DNA of 64,000 nt from Chitinophaga pinensis (lineage in GTDB: Bacteria > Bacteroidota > Bacteroidia > Flavobacteriales_D > Crocinitomicaceae), in contig CAMAZP010000009.1 in assembly GCA_945863605.1 (NCBI GenBank), forward strand, positions 1 through 64,000, given 5' to 3'. A program made the translations under genes and the position numbers. Below the pieces are notes generated by a model. That model was not told the origin of the DNA. It saw only the letters and a program-made list of their open reading frames with translations, and made no database searches. This document shows positions 1 through 9,501 of this stretch, piece after piece. Position 1 is the first letter of the stretch. Each line of letters starts with the position of its first letter.

Positions 1-644
1 TCTCCTCCACCTCCAGAACAACCCGCTCCACCACCACCTGAAGCAACAATAATTCTATTTGATAAATTATTTCCTCCGAATCTAACATCAGATGCACCAC
101 CACCACCACCCGAACAACCAATTGGCCCAGCATTCCCGCCTCCATTCCAACCACCTCCTGAATTCACATTACATCCAAGACCAGCTCCGCCGACGTAAAT
201 CAAAATTTGCTGTCCTGCATTCAAATTAATGGTACCTGTCGCGTATGCTCCACGTCCTCTATGGTTGTTACAATCTGACCCGCCCCACGCACCCCAACAT
301 TGAATTGTATAGGTTCCAGTGATTGGGGCAGTGAATGTTTGGACATTCGAATTAAGATAAAATTGTTGAGAACTAGTTGAAGTAGAATTATTTATCGTTT
401 GAAGATAAAAAGTGGTTGTTGAATTAATTTGTGTTGTCGTGAATGGATTGCCTGTTCCGATAAGATTAGTGCCATTCGAATTAGCATACCAATTGAAAAT
501 ACCGTTACTTCCTGACGCTTGTAAAATGGCAGTGCCTGGTGCACAAAGTGTAATATCAGAAACGATTGGCGTCGGTGCAGGGCATTGACCATTTAATAAA
601 AAATGGAAAAATAAAAAACATATAACAATTATAAATCTATTCAT
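1..644 (-). CDS. Secreted protein, N-terminal part: signal peptide, Ig-like/SprB-type domain, then glycine-rich domain (truncated at window edge)
   Basis: Own minus-strand translation from ATG at 644: MNRFIIVICFLFFHFLLNGQCPAPTPIVSDITLCAPGTAILQASGSNGIFNWYANSNGTNLIGTG... then GGGWNGGGNAGPIGCSGGGGGASD; open to window edge, so absent from the ORF track. Confidence 0.75.
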   Translation of the reverse strand, partial: MNRFIIVICFLFFHFLLNGQCPAPTPIVSDITLCAPGTAILQASGSNGIFNWYANSNGTNLIGTGNPFTTTQINSTTTFYLQTINNSTSTSSQQFYLNSNVQTFTAPITGTYTIQCWGAWGGSDCNNHRGRGAYATGTINLNAGQQILIYVGGAGLGCNVNSGGGWNGGGNAGPIGCSGGGGGASDVRFGGNNLSNRIIVASGGGGAGCSGGGG

Positions 645-814
645 AAGTATGATCTACAAAATTAAATACTTCAGAACAATTCAATATTAAATAATTTATA
701 CAATTCAATTAAGATTATGTTTATTTTTGATATTAAAACTGCTGAAATTACACTTTAACTAGCTGTCTGAAAGTAGTGGAATTACAATTATTAGTTTTGT
801 TTCCAATAGCCAAT

Positions 815-2104
815 TTACTCATACAACAAATACTTAATTCGAGTAACTTTGAAATTGTCAATTCCATCCTTCCAAGTGGCGCGTATTTCTTCTTCACTCC
901 AACATTCGTGTAATTGGTCGCGAAGGATTGAATTTCCTGCTAAACGATTAAAAAATACGTTTTGATTGATGAAAATTCCTGAATCTGCTAGCAATTTATT
1001 GGCATTGATCAAATATTCTAAATTGATTTTTGTTAAACGCGTCGGAGCATTCGATAAATCGTAACCGTTGCATTTTTTGTTTAACTGCGTCGAGGTTTTC
1101 GCCCCCGGCATCGGAATTGGTGTGAATTCAAAAGCAGTTTGAGGAAATTTTGGATGTCCGTATAGCTCAAATGGTCGTTCAGTGCCGCGTCCTAAACTAA
1201 CGGTTGTTCCTTCAAATAAACACAAACTTGGATACAGCGCAATTGCACGATCCGTTTTTAAGTTGGGTGAAGGTGCAATTGGCAGTGAGTAACTCGTTTG
1301 ATGGGTGTAATTTTTACAAGGTAAGACACTTAAGTCGCATTTCACGCCATTCTCCAACCAATTCTCACCATTAATCATCATCGCATATTCGCCAATCGTC
1401 ATTCCGTAAATAATTGGTACAGGATGCATTCCAACAAATGAAGTAAATTCTTTTTCTAGAACGGGACCATCCATGTAATGCGCATTTGGATTAGGCCGAT
1501 CAAGTACAATGACTTTTTTTCCATTCTCAGCAGCAGCTTCCATTACATAGTGCAAAGTAGAAATGAAGGTGTAAAATCGCACACCAACGTCTTGAATATC
1601 AAATACAATTATATCCACATCTTTCAGTTGGTCAACGCTAGGTTTTTTGTTGTTTCCATAAAGCGAAACCAAGGGCAATCCTGTTTTTGAATCGACCGAA
1701 TGATTGATTTTTTCACCAGCATCAGCTTCGCCACGAAATCCATGTTCAGGAGCGAAAACTTTTACAACTTCTATCTTTAAAGCAAGTAAAGTATCAACCA
1801 AATGAACATTATTTAAAACCGAAGTTTGATTGGCAACTACAGCAACTCTTTTTCCTTTTAACGAGTCAAGAATTAAATCAATGCGCTCAATTCCTAATAT
1901 CGGTTTGGTTTTCGTGACAACATTCATTTCTTTCTTTAACCTCAAAGAATCTTCCGAAATCACACTTGTTTGACCAAAATTGATAGTTGTTTTATCTGGA
2001 TTGCCACATGAAATAAGTAAAAACACCAAAAATAGGTGTAAGCCAAAAAGCTTTCCGTAACTTTGAAGGCTAAAAAAAGAACTATTGTCTTTTGAATTTT
2101 TCAT
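815..2104 (-). CDS. DUF1343 / YbbC (NamZ-like exo-beta-N-acetylmuramidase) family lipoprotein
   Basis: GKRVAVVANQTS, FAPEHGFRGEADAGE, DVDIIVFDIQDVGVRFYTF motifs; lipobox LLISCG. Start moved to M25 of the listed ORF (MKNSKDNSS...). Confidence 0.88.
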   Translation of the reverse strand: MKNSKDNSSFFSLQSYGKLFGLHLFLVFLLISCGNPDKTTINFGQTSVISEDSLRLKKEMNVVTKTKPILGIERIDLILDSLKGKRVAVVANQTSVLNNVHLVDTLLALKIEVVKVFAPEHGFRGEADAGEKINHSVDSKTGLPLVSLYGNNKKPSVDQLKDVDIIVFDIQDVGVRFYTFISTLHYVMEAAAENGKKVIVLDRPNPNAHYMDGPVLEKEFTSFVGMHPVPIIYGMTIGEYAMMINGENWLENGVKCDLSVLPCKNYTHQTSYSLPIAPSPNLKTDRAIALYPSLCLFEGTTVSLGRGTERPFELYGHPKFPQTAFEFTPIPMPGAKTSTQLNKKCNGYDLSNAPTRLTKINLEYLINANKLLADSGIFINQNVFFNRLAGNSILRDQLHECWSEEEIRATWKDGIDNFKVTRIKYLLYE

Positions 2105-3764
2105 ATCGCAACGCATGATTCGTAATCGGGAACAAGGTACTAAAGTTTCCAAACCGATAATTCGTATATCTGTCATAAGTATTTCACTTGCAATTGTTGT
2201 TAATTTAATTACTGTTGCAATTGTTACTGGTTTTCAGAACGAAATTCGTACCAAGATTACAAGTTTCAATGCGCCTTTATTCATTTCAAAAGCTGGAACA
2301 GTTGGTTTTTATGACTGTGAACCCATTTATAAAAACGGATTAAATCGCTACGATATTGCCAAAATCAATGGTTTAGCTGCAATAAATAACGTTTCTTATA
2401 AACCTGCGTTACTTCAATCGGACAAATTTCAAGACAAAATTAAACTTGCTTCCGGAAAAGATTCTTTGATTTCGAGACAAGAAATTGCTGGAATAATTAT
2501 GAAAGGAGTCGAGCAAAATTACAATTGGGATTTCATCAAAAGTAATTTAACGCAGGGTCGAATTCCTAATTTTAAAGCCTCTCAAGTTTCCAACGAAATC
2601 CTTATTTCTGAGAAGATATGTCAACAGTTGAATTTCAAATTGAACGAAGAAATTGCTGCTTTTTATGTGAAAAACCAACCGGTTCAACGACGTTATAAGA
2701 TTGTTGGGATTTTTAAAACTGGATTGGAAGAATACGATAAAAAGATACTTTTCTGCGACCTTCGAGAAGTACAAAAAATGAATGATTATGGTATTTCTTC
2801 ATCGATTGAAATAGCTGATACTTTATCTACAAATGGTTCGCTCATCGTAAAAGCTTCTATTTCTGGCTCAATGGAAAATCTTCAGTTTGATTGGGGAAAT
2901 GGAAGAGATATGTATAGTGGTTTTTATTTGAACACGATTAAAGACACTTCTATTCGCTTGATTGTTTATCAAATGGATTACAATTTGAACACGGCAAAAG
3001 CAATGGATACCGCGTATTTGAAAATTAAAACAACACGTAACTTTCCTGCTCAAGCGTTATTGAAAAACGAAGACAGAACGCTTCAAAAAGCAGTAATTAA
3101 TACCAACTTAATTGAATTGACTGACGGTACAACAAAAGTGAAAATTGAATCAAAAGAAGGTGCTGGCAATTATCAAGATTTTATCGCTGGAATGGAAGTG
3201 CATATTTCAAATTGGAAAGATTTAGAAAAAGTAGAAGAAGCATTGAAATCAAAATTGGAAATGCACCCAACTAGTCAAGGGGAATTATTACAAGTTTCCA
3301 GCATTTTGGAAAACGAAGGAGATTTGTTTACTTGGTTAAGTTTTCTTGATTATAACGTTATGATTATCTTATTCTTAATGTTGATTATCGGAATTATTAA
3401 TGTAGGTTCAGCAATGCTTGTTTTAATCGTAATGCGCACAAATTTTATTGGAATGTTAAAAGCAATGGGTGCAACGAATTGGAGCATTCGAAAAGTCTTT
3501 TTGTACCAAGCTTCTTATTTAATTTTGAAAGGTTTGATGTATGGAAATATTATTGGAGTTAGTTTATGTATAATTCAAGCTCAATTTGGTTTGTTTTCAC
3601 TTGATCCTGCCGTTTATTATTTAGATAAAGTTCCAGTGGAATTAACACTTTTTAATTGGTTGGGAATTAACTTACTAACATTTTTTGTTTGTCTTACTGC
3701 TTTGTTGTTGCCAAGTTATGTGGTAACACGTATTAGTCCTTCAAAAGCAATTCGATTCAATTAA
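2085..3764 (+). CDS. FtsX/LolE-like ABC transporter permease
   Basis: N-terminal SFEFFISQRMIR...SKPIIRISVISISLAIVVNLITVAIVTGFQNEIR and C-terminal TM block with MLKAMGATNWSIRKVFLYQASYL; TTG start. Confidence 0.85.
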   Translation: MSFEFFISQRMIRNREQGTKVSKPIIRISVISISLAIVVNLITVAIVTGFQNEIRTKITSFNAPLFISKAGTVGFYDCEPIYKNGLNRYDIAKINGLAAINNVSYKPALLQSDKFQDKIKLASGKDSLISRQEIAGIIMKGVEQNYNWDFIKSNLTQGRIPNFKASQVSNEILISEKICQQLNFKLNEEIAAFYVKNQPVQRRYKIVGIFKTGLEEYDKKILFCDLREVQKMNDYGISSSIEIADTLSTNGSLIVKASISGSMENLQFDWGNGRDMYSGFYLNTIKDTSIRLIVYQMDYNLNTAKAMDTAYLKIKTTRNFPAQALLKNEDRTLQKAVINTNLIELTDGTTKVKIESKEGAGNYQDFIAGMEVHISNWKDLEKVEEALKSKLEMHPTSQGELLQVSSILENEGDLFTWLSFLDYNVMIILFLMLIIGIINVGSAMLVLIVMRTNFIGMLKAMGATNWSIRKVFLYQASYLILKGLMYGNIIGVSLCIIQAQFGLFSLDPAVYYLDKVPVELTLFNWLGINLLTFFVCLTALLLPSYVVTRISPSKAIRFN

Positions 3765-3765
3765 A

Positions 3766-4293
3766 ATGCAGTTCAAAGTCGGAGATATCGTTTCACTATT
3801 GCATCAAACGGGTAAATACACCATTCTCGCAATAAATCATACGCAAATAACAATTGAGGACGAACATGGATTTGACCAAAAAATTGATGTAAAACACTTG
3901 GTTCCACAACGTCCAATTACAGTTTCTGAAGTTCTAATTTTTGATAAAGATTCGAGTCCGAATTCTAAAGTATTTCCATTAAAAACGAAGAATGAATATT
4001 TTGAAATTGATTTACATATTGAAGCATTGATTTCAAAAGATGCAGGATTGTCTGCGCATGATAAATTCATGTTACAAATTAAATCTTTCCAAGCGTTTAC
4101 GAATTTAATGATCGACAAACGACAGAAAAAATTCCGTATCATTCACGGTGCAGGCGAAGGTAAATTGAAAAATGAAATTCGTTCAATGCTCTCTGCTAGA
4201 AATGGTTTCACTATGCACGACGACCAATATTCGTTTGGTAGAGTTGGCGCATCAATCATTGAAATCAAGCTATCGGTTGCTGCTAAATTTTAA
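3766..4293 (+). CDS. Smr-domain protein
   Basis: IDLHIEAL... and RIIHGAGEGKLKNEIRSML (Smr signature). Confidence 0.82.
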   Translation: MQFKVGDIVSLLHQTGKYTILAINHTQITIEDEHGFDQKIDVKHLVPQRPITVSEVLIFDKDSSPNSKVFPLKTKNEYFEIDLHIEALISKDAGLSAHDKFMLQIKSFQAFTNLMIDKRQKKFRIIHGAGEGKLKNEIRSMLSARNGFTMHDDQYSFGRVGASIIEIKLSVAAKF

Positions 4294-4299
4294 ATTTAA

Positions 4300-5067
4300 T
4301 TATTTTCGTTTTACTTTTTCAAGTTGCTTTACAAATTCTTTAAGAATCAATAAATTTTCAGGTTGTTGTTTGTAATACCGTTCTGGATGCCATTGCACTC
4401 CTAAAATCCAACGTTTATCTAGCCCTTCCTTCCATTCTATTGCTTCGATAATTCCGTCAGGACTTGTTGCGCTGATTCTTAAATTTTTTCCTAGTAAAGA
4501 AACGGTTTGATGGTGCCAACTATTTACATTCGTTTGTCCAATACCAAGAATTTTATATAAATCAGAATTTGAATTAACTTCAATAGAATGAATTACATCA
4601 TTTAATTCTTTTGGGTCGCGATGATATATGAATATACTATCATTACTACAAAAAGTTGGGATATCAACACATAACTGACCTCCAAAATAAATATTCATTA
4701 ATTGCATTCCACGACAAATTCCTAGAATTGGAAGTGAATCAAACATTGCATTATTTAAAAGTAATAATTCAATTTTATCTCTTTCAGTTTCAGTTTTACA
4801 AAATGTTTCTAAAGAATCTTGTAAATAATGTTTTGGGTGAATGTCTAATCCTCCGCTTAATAACAAACCTGAACATTTTTTAATGTTTGAATTCCAATCC
4901 TTTTTATCAACTTTCATAAAGTCGATTAATTCAAAATTTGTATTAATATCTTTAAAATAGTTTTCTATATTTTTATTCATCTTTGCAGTTGCAATGTAGA
5001 TTTTATCAGTTTGTCCAAAAAAATTGATACAAACAATTAAGAAAGAAATTAAAATAAGATTTTTCAT
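4300..5067 (-). CDS. Class I glutamine amidotransferase-like / gamma-glutamyl-GABA hydrolase (C26) with signal peptide
   Basis: LLSGGLDIHP, ILGICRGMQLMN, WHHQTV, SPDGIIEAIE, VQWHPE. Confidence 0.85.
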   Translation of the reverse strand: MKNLILISFLIVCINFFGQTDKIYIATAKMNKNIENYFKDINTNFELIDFMKVDKKDWNSNIKKCSGLLLSGGLDIHPKHYLQDSLETFCKTETERDKIELLLLNNAMFDSLPILGICRGMQLMNIYFGGQLCVDIPTFCSNDSIFIYHRDPKELNDVIHSIEVNSNSDLYKILGIGQTNVNSWHHQTVSLLGKNLRISATSPDGIIEAIEWKEGLDKRWILGVQWHPERYYKQQPENLLILKEFVKQLEKVKRK

Positions 5068-5678
5068 TTATTTGAGAGTTGAAAAGGTTGTCGATGTTGA
5101 ATTGAACGTCCTAATGTAACTTCGTCTGCATATTGTAATTCTGATCCTACTGAAATTCCTCTCGATAATGTTGTTATCAAAATTTCATATGATTGTAATT
5201 TTTTGAATAAATAGAAGTTTGTGGTATCGCCCTCCATTGTTGGACTTAATGCAAAAATAACTTCTACAATTTCATTAGAAGTTGCTTTCTGAACAAGCTT
5301 TTCAATATTTAAATCAGCAGGACCAATTCCGTCCATTGGAGAAATAAGTCCACCTAATACGTGGTATATGCCTTTAAATGTGGATGTTGATTCAATAGCC
5401 ATAACGTCTCGAATATCTTCAACAACACAGATTATTTTTTGATCGCGAGAAGGATTTGTACAAATCGAACAAATTGGTTCATCAGAAATATTCCCACAAC
5501 TTAAGCAATTATTAAGGTTGCTTTTTAGCTCTAATATAGCTTTGGTAAAATCGACGATTTCTATTTCAGATCTTTTTAATAAGTTCAAAGCCAAACGTAA
5601 AGCTGTTTTTTTTCCAATTCCGGGTAATGAAGCAATTTGCTCTGTCGCATTTTCAAGAAATTTAGAAGGAATTTGCAT
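5064..5678 (-). CDS. recR: Recombination protein RecR
   Basis: LPGIGKKTALRLAL, zinc finger CLSCGNISDEPICSIC, Toprim VVEDIRDVMAIE. Confidence 0.96.
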   Translation of the reverse strand: MQIPSKFLENATEQIASLPGIGKKTALRLALNLLKRSEIEIVDFTKAILELKSNLNNCLSCGNISDEPICSICTNPSRDQKIICVVEDIRDVMAIESTSTFKGIYHVLGGLISPMDGIGPADLNIEKLVQKATSNEIVEVIFALSPTMEGDTTNFYLFKKLQSYEILITTLSRGISVGSELQYADEVTLGRSIQHRQPFQLSNK

Positions 5679-5694
5679 TTATTCGTTTTCTTGT

Positions 5695-5702
5695 CAAAAG
5701 TA
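5695..5702 (-). promoter_or_regulatory. Candidate Bacteroidota -7 box (TACTTTTG) upstream of recR
   Basis: CAAAAGTA on + strand = TACTTTTG on - strand, 16 nt before the recR start. Confidence 0.45.
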
Positions 5703-5797
5703 AGGAAAACTTTCACTTTCTAAATTTTTGAAATAGAAAGTTGTGATCGAATATTTAGCTCAATAACTTATAAAAGTTTTAGAATGATTGTTTTTCT

Positions 5798-5805
5798 TAA
5801 TTTTG
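5798..5805 (+). promoter_or_regulatory. Candidate Bacteroidota -7 box (TAATTTTG) for smpB, 4 nt from ATG
   Basis: Matches TAnnTTTG; ATG at 5810. Confidence 0.5.
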
Positions 5806-5809
5806 TATT

Positions 5810-6262
5810 ATGTCAGTCAAAGAATTAAATATTCGAAACAAAAAAGCAAAATTTGAATACCATTTAGAAGATCAATTCACCGCTGGAATTCAACTATCAG
5901 GAACTGAAATTAAAAGTATTCGCAGTGGCAAAGCAAGTATCCTTGAAGCATATTGTATTTGCGAAAATAGGGAAGTTTGGATTCGTAATATGCACATCAA
6001 TGAATATGTTAATGGTTCGTTTTATAATCATAAACCAAAAGCAGATCGTAAATTATTATTAAATAAAAAAGAAATAATTTCAATCGAAAAATTTTTAAAA
6101 ATCAAGGGGAATACGCTTGTACCAATAAAACTTTTTTTATCAGATAAAGGTTGGGTGAAAGTAGAATTTGCATGTGCTACCGGTAAAAAACTCCACGATA
6201 AACGCCAAGATTTAAAGGAGAAAGACGATCGGCGAGAAATGGAGAGAGCGATGAAGAAGTAA
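5810..6262 (+). CDS. smpB: SsrA-binding protein SmpB
   Basis: IRNKKAKFEYHLEDQFTAGIQLSGTEIKSIRSGKASI and C-terminal KKLHDKRQDLKEKDDRREMERAMKK. Confidence 0.97.
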   Translation: MSVKELNIRNKKAKFEYHLEDQFTAGIQLSGTEIKSIRSGKASILEAYCICENREVWIRNMHINEYVNGSFYNHKPKADRKLLLNKKEIISIEKFLKIKGNTLVPIKLFLSDKGWVKVEFACATGKKLHDKRQDLKEKDDRREMERAMKK

Positions 6263-6397
6263 ACTCATTTCTTTGACATATTTTTTTCACTCAATTTTAT
6301 GAAATTATTATTTTGTTGATATTATTTCAATAAAATCACAAATTATTCCAATCAATTCAATCAAAAATAAATACATTTACCCCACAAATTTTCAACT

Positions 6398-7609
6398 ATG
6401 AATTTACACGAATATCAAGGAAAATCTATTTTAAAAAGCTACGGCGTTGCAATTCAAGAAGGAGTTGTCGTTGATAGAGTAGAGGATGCTGTTGAAGCAG
6501 CAAAAAAATTAACAGAGCAAACTGGTACTAGCTGGTATGTTATAAAGGCTCAAATTCATGCAGGTGGTCGTGGAAAAGGTACTGTTGAAGAAACTGGTTC
6601 TCATGGTGTTGTTCTTGCAAAAGGAATTGATCAAGTTGAAGAGAAAGTAAAAGGTATCTTGGGAGGTCATTTGACTACGCTTCAAACAAACGGTAAGGGT
6701 AAGCTAGTTAGCAAAGTACTAATAGCTCAAGATGTTTATTATCCTGGTCCATCAGAAGTAAAAGAATTTTACATGTCTGTTTTATTGGATCGTGAAAAAG
6801 GGAAAAATGTAATCGTTTATTCTACTGAAGGAGGTATGGACATAGAACATGTTGCAGAACATACCCCTGAAAGAATACACAGAGAATTTGTTGACCCACG
6901 TGTTGGTTTACAAGGTTTTCAAACACGTAAAATTGCTTTTAACCTAGGTTTGTCAGGTGAAGCATTTAAACAGATGACAAAGTTTGTTGCAAACTTATAT
7001 AAAGCATATGAAGGTATTGATGCATCTATGTTTGAAATCAATCCATTGTTTAAAACATCAGATGATAAAATTATTGCAGTTGATGCCAAAGTTACTTTAG
7101 ATGGAAACGGTTTATTTCGTCATCCTGATTATGCATTAATGCGAGATAAAACAGAAGAGGATCCTACAGAAGTTGAGGCAGACGAAGCAGGATTGAATTT
7201 TGTGAAGCTTGACGGAAATGTTGGATGTATGGTTAATGGTGCAGGTCTTGCTATGGCAACAATGGATATCATCAAATTATCAGGTGGTAATCCTGCTAAT
7301 TTCTTAGACGTTGGAGGAACGGCAAACGCAGAGCGTGTTGAAAAAGCTTTTGGAATCATTTTGAAAGATCCAAATGTAAAAGCAATTTTAATCAATATTT
7401 TTGGTGGTATCGTTCGCTGTGACCGTGTAGCTCAAGGTGTTGTTGATGCATACAAAAATATGGGTTCAATTCCGGTTCCTATCATAGTTCGTCTGCAAGG
7501 AACAAATGCAGTAGAAGCAAAAAAATTAATCGATGATTCAGGATTAAATGTTCATTCAGCAGTTCTTTTACAAGAAGCAGCTGATTTAGTAAAGCAAGTT
7601 TTAGCTTAA
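6398..7609 (+). CDS. sucC: Succinyl-CoA synthetase (ADP-forming) beta subunit
   Basis: [41 protein letters not shown]-like [16 protein letters not shown]. Confidence 0.97.
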   Translation: MNLHEYQGKSILKSYGVAIQEGVVVDRVEDAVEAAKKLTEQTGTSWYVIKAQIHAGGRGKGTVEETGSHGVVLAKGIDQVEEKVKGILGGHLTTLQTNGKGKLVSKVLIAQDVYYPGPSEVKEFYMSVLLDREKGKNVIVYSTEGGMDIEHVAEHTPERIHREFVDPRVGLQGFQTRKIAFNLGLSGEAFKQMTKFVANLYKAYEGIDASMFEINPLFKTSDDKIIAVDAKVTLDGNGLFRHPDYALMRDKTEEDPTEVEADEAGLNFVKLDGNVGCMVNGAGLAMATMDIIKLSGGNPANFLDVGGTANAERVEKAFGIILKDPNVKAILINIFGGIVRCDRVAQGVVDAYKNMGSIPVPIIVRLQGTNAVEAKKLIDDSGLNVHSAVLLQEAADLVKQVLA

Positions 7610-7628
7610 ATTAAGTGGTATGATATCT

Positions 7629-7657
7629 AAAGCCATCGCTTTAAGCGGTGGCTTTTT
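7629..7657 (+). terminator. Rho-independent terminator after sucC
   Basis: AAGCCATCGC-TTTAA-GCGGTGGCTTTTTT hairpin plus T-run. Confidence 0.85.
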
Positions 7658-7956
7658 TGTTTATATCTTATGCAGAAATGAATTTTAGGTAGTATTTACA
7701 ATAATTTCAATAGTTCACTTAGTTTATTTAAATCAATTTATAAATAAATGATTGATTTAGTATTTTTATCATTGAATTAATTTTACTCTTTTAAAATAAT
7801 TCTGAACTAAAACAGAAATTAATTTACAAAATATTAATATATCTTTTTCCCAAAAATACATCCCTTTTTTTTGAAATCAAATGGTTTTTCACTCATTTCA
7901 ACATTGTTTGTTTATTAATAGTCAAAAAAGATAGTAAGAAACCTAGTGAATCGAAT

Positions 7957-7964
7957 TATCTTTG
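7957..7964 (+). promoter_or_regulatory. Candidate -7 box (TATCTTTG) for guaA, 4 nt from ATG
   Basis: Matches TAnnTTTG; ATG at 7969. Confidence 0.5.
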
Positions 7965-7968
7965 TGCC

Positions 7969-9501
7969 ATGCATGAAATGATTTTAGTTTTAGATTTCGG
8001 TTCTCAATATACGCAATTGATTGCCAGAAGAATACGTGAACAAAACGTATATTGTGAAATTCATCCTTGGAACAAAATTCCTGAATTAACACCCAACATT
8101 AAAGGTGTAATTCTGTCAGGTAGTCCATTTTCAGTGAGAGATGAAGCCTCTCCACATCCAGATTTGTCAGCGATTAAAGGAAAAATGCCATTGCTGGGAA
8201 TTTGTTTTGGTGCGCAATATCTTTCACATCATTTCGGAGGTGAAGTGTTGCCTTCCAATACGCGTGAGTATGGTAGAGCGCATTTGACTTTCGTGGATGA
8301 AAACAATATTTTAACTCAAGGAATGACTTTCGGTTCGCAAGTTTGGATGTCACACGGCGATACCATTAAAAAGATTCCAAGTAACTATAAAATTATTGCA
8401 AGTACGCACGATGTAGAAGTGGCTGGATATGAAATTCAAGGGGAAACAACCTTCGGAATTCAATTCCATCCTGAAGTTTACCACTCAACAGAAGGAGCTA
8501 CTTTATTGAGAAATTTCGTTCGTACTATTTGTGGCTGTAAAGGCGATTGGACTCCTGATTCATTTGTGGATGAAACAACTAAAAAGTTAAAAGCTCAATT
8601 AGGTGACGACAAAGTGATTTTAGGTTTGTCAGGCGGAGTTGATTCATCAGTTGCTGCGGTATTGTTGCATAAAGCAATTGGTTCAAATTTGCATTGCATT
8701 TTCGTTGACAATGGCTTGTTGCGCAAAAATGAATTCAGTTCTGTTTTGGAATCTTACCAAGGAATGGGCTTGAATGTGAAAGGTGTGGACGCATCGGATA
8801 AATTCTATGAAGCTTTGAAAGGATTAACAGATCCTGAATTGAAACGTAAAGCAATCGGTAAAGTGTTTGTGGACGTTTTCGATGAAGAATCAAAAAAAGT
8901 GGAAGGTGCAAAATGGCTTGGTCAAGGGACGATTTATCCCGATGTGATTGAGTCTGTTTCTGCAACAGGTGGACCTTCACAGACGATAAAATCGCATCAC
9001 AATGTGGGAGGTTTGCCTGACTATATGAAATTACAAGTAGTGGAGCCTTTGCGATTATTGTTCAAAGACGAAGTGCGAAGAATCGGACGTTCATTGGAGA
9101 TCGATCAACGCATTTTGGGAAGACATCCTTTTCCTGGGCCAGGCTTAGGAATTCGTATCTTAGGTGAAGTTACTGCCGAAAAGGTACGTATTTTGCAAGA
9201 GGTAGATGCATTATTTATTGACGGTTTGAAAGAAGATAAATTATACGATGAAGTTTGGCAAGCTGGAGCGATTTTCCTTCCTATTCAATCTGTTGGTGTA
9301 ATGGGCGATGAGCGAACGTATGAGAATGCAGTTGCTTTACGAGCTGTTACTTCAACCGATGGAATGACTGCTGATTGGTGTCATTTACCGTATGAATTTT
9401 TGTCAAAAATATCCAATCGTATTATCAATCAAGTGCGAGGCATTAATCGTGTTACTTATGATATTAGCTCTAAACCACCTGCAACAATCGAATGGGAATA
9501 A
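7969..9501 (+). CDS. guaA: GMP synthase (glutamine-hydrolyzing)
   Basis: [63 protein letters not shown]-terminus. Confidence 0.98.
   Translation: MHEMILVLDFGSQYTQLIARRIREQNVYCEIHPWNKIPELTPNIKGVILSGSPFSVRDEASPHPDLSAIKGKMPLLGICFGAQYLSHHFGGEVLPSNTREYGRAHLTFVDENNILTQGMTFGSQVWMSHGDTIKKIPSNYKIIASTHDVEVAGYEIQGETTFGIQFHPEVYHSTEGATLLRNFVRTICGCKGDWTPDSFVDETTKKLKAQLGDDKVILGLSGGVDSSVAAVLLHKAIGSNLHCIFVDNGLLRKNEFSSVLESYQGMGLNVKGVDASDKFYEALKGLTDPELKRKAIGKVFVDVFDEESKKVEGAKWLGQGTIYPDVIESVSATGGPSQTIKSHHNVGGLPDYMKLQVVEPLRLLFKDEVRRIGRSLEIDQRILGRHPFPGPGLGIRILGEVTAEKVRILQEVDALFIDGLKEDKLYDEVWQAGAIFLPIQSVGVMGDERTYENAVALRAVTSTDGMTADWCHLPYEFLSKISNRIINQVRGINRVTYDISSKPPATIEWE

Noticed and set aside
392-592. 66-aa minus-strand ORF in the track
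   Set aside because: Out of frame with the clearly coding secreted protein that starts at 644 on the same strand; no domain signal.
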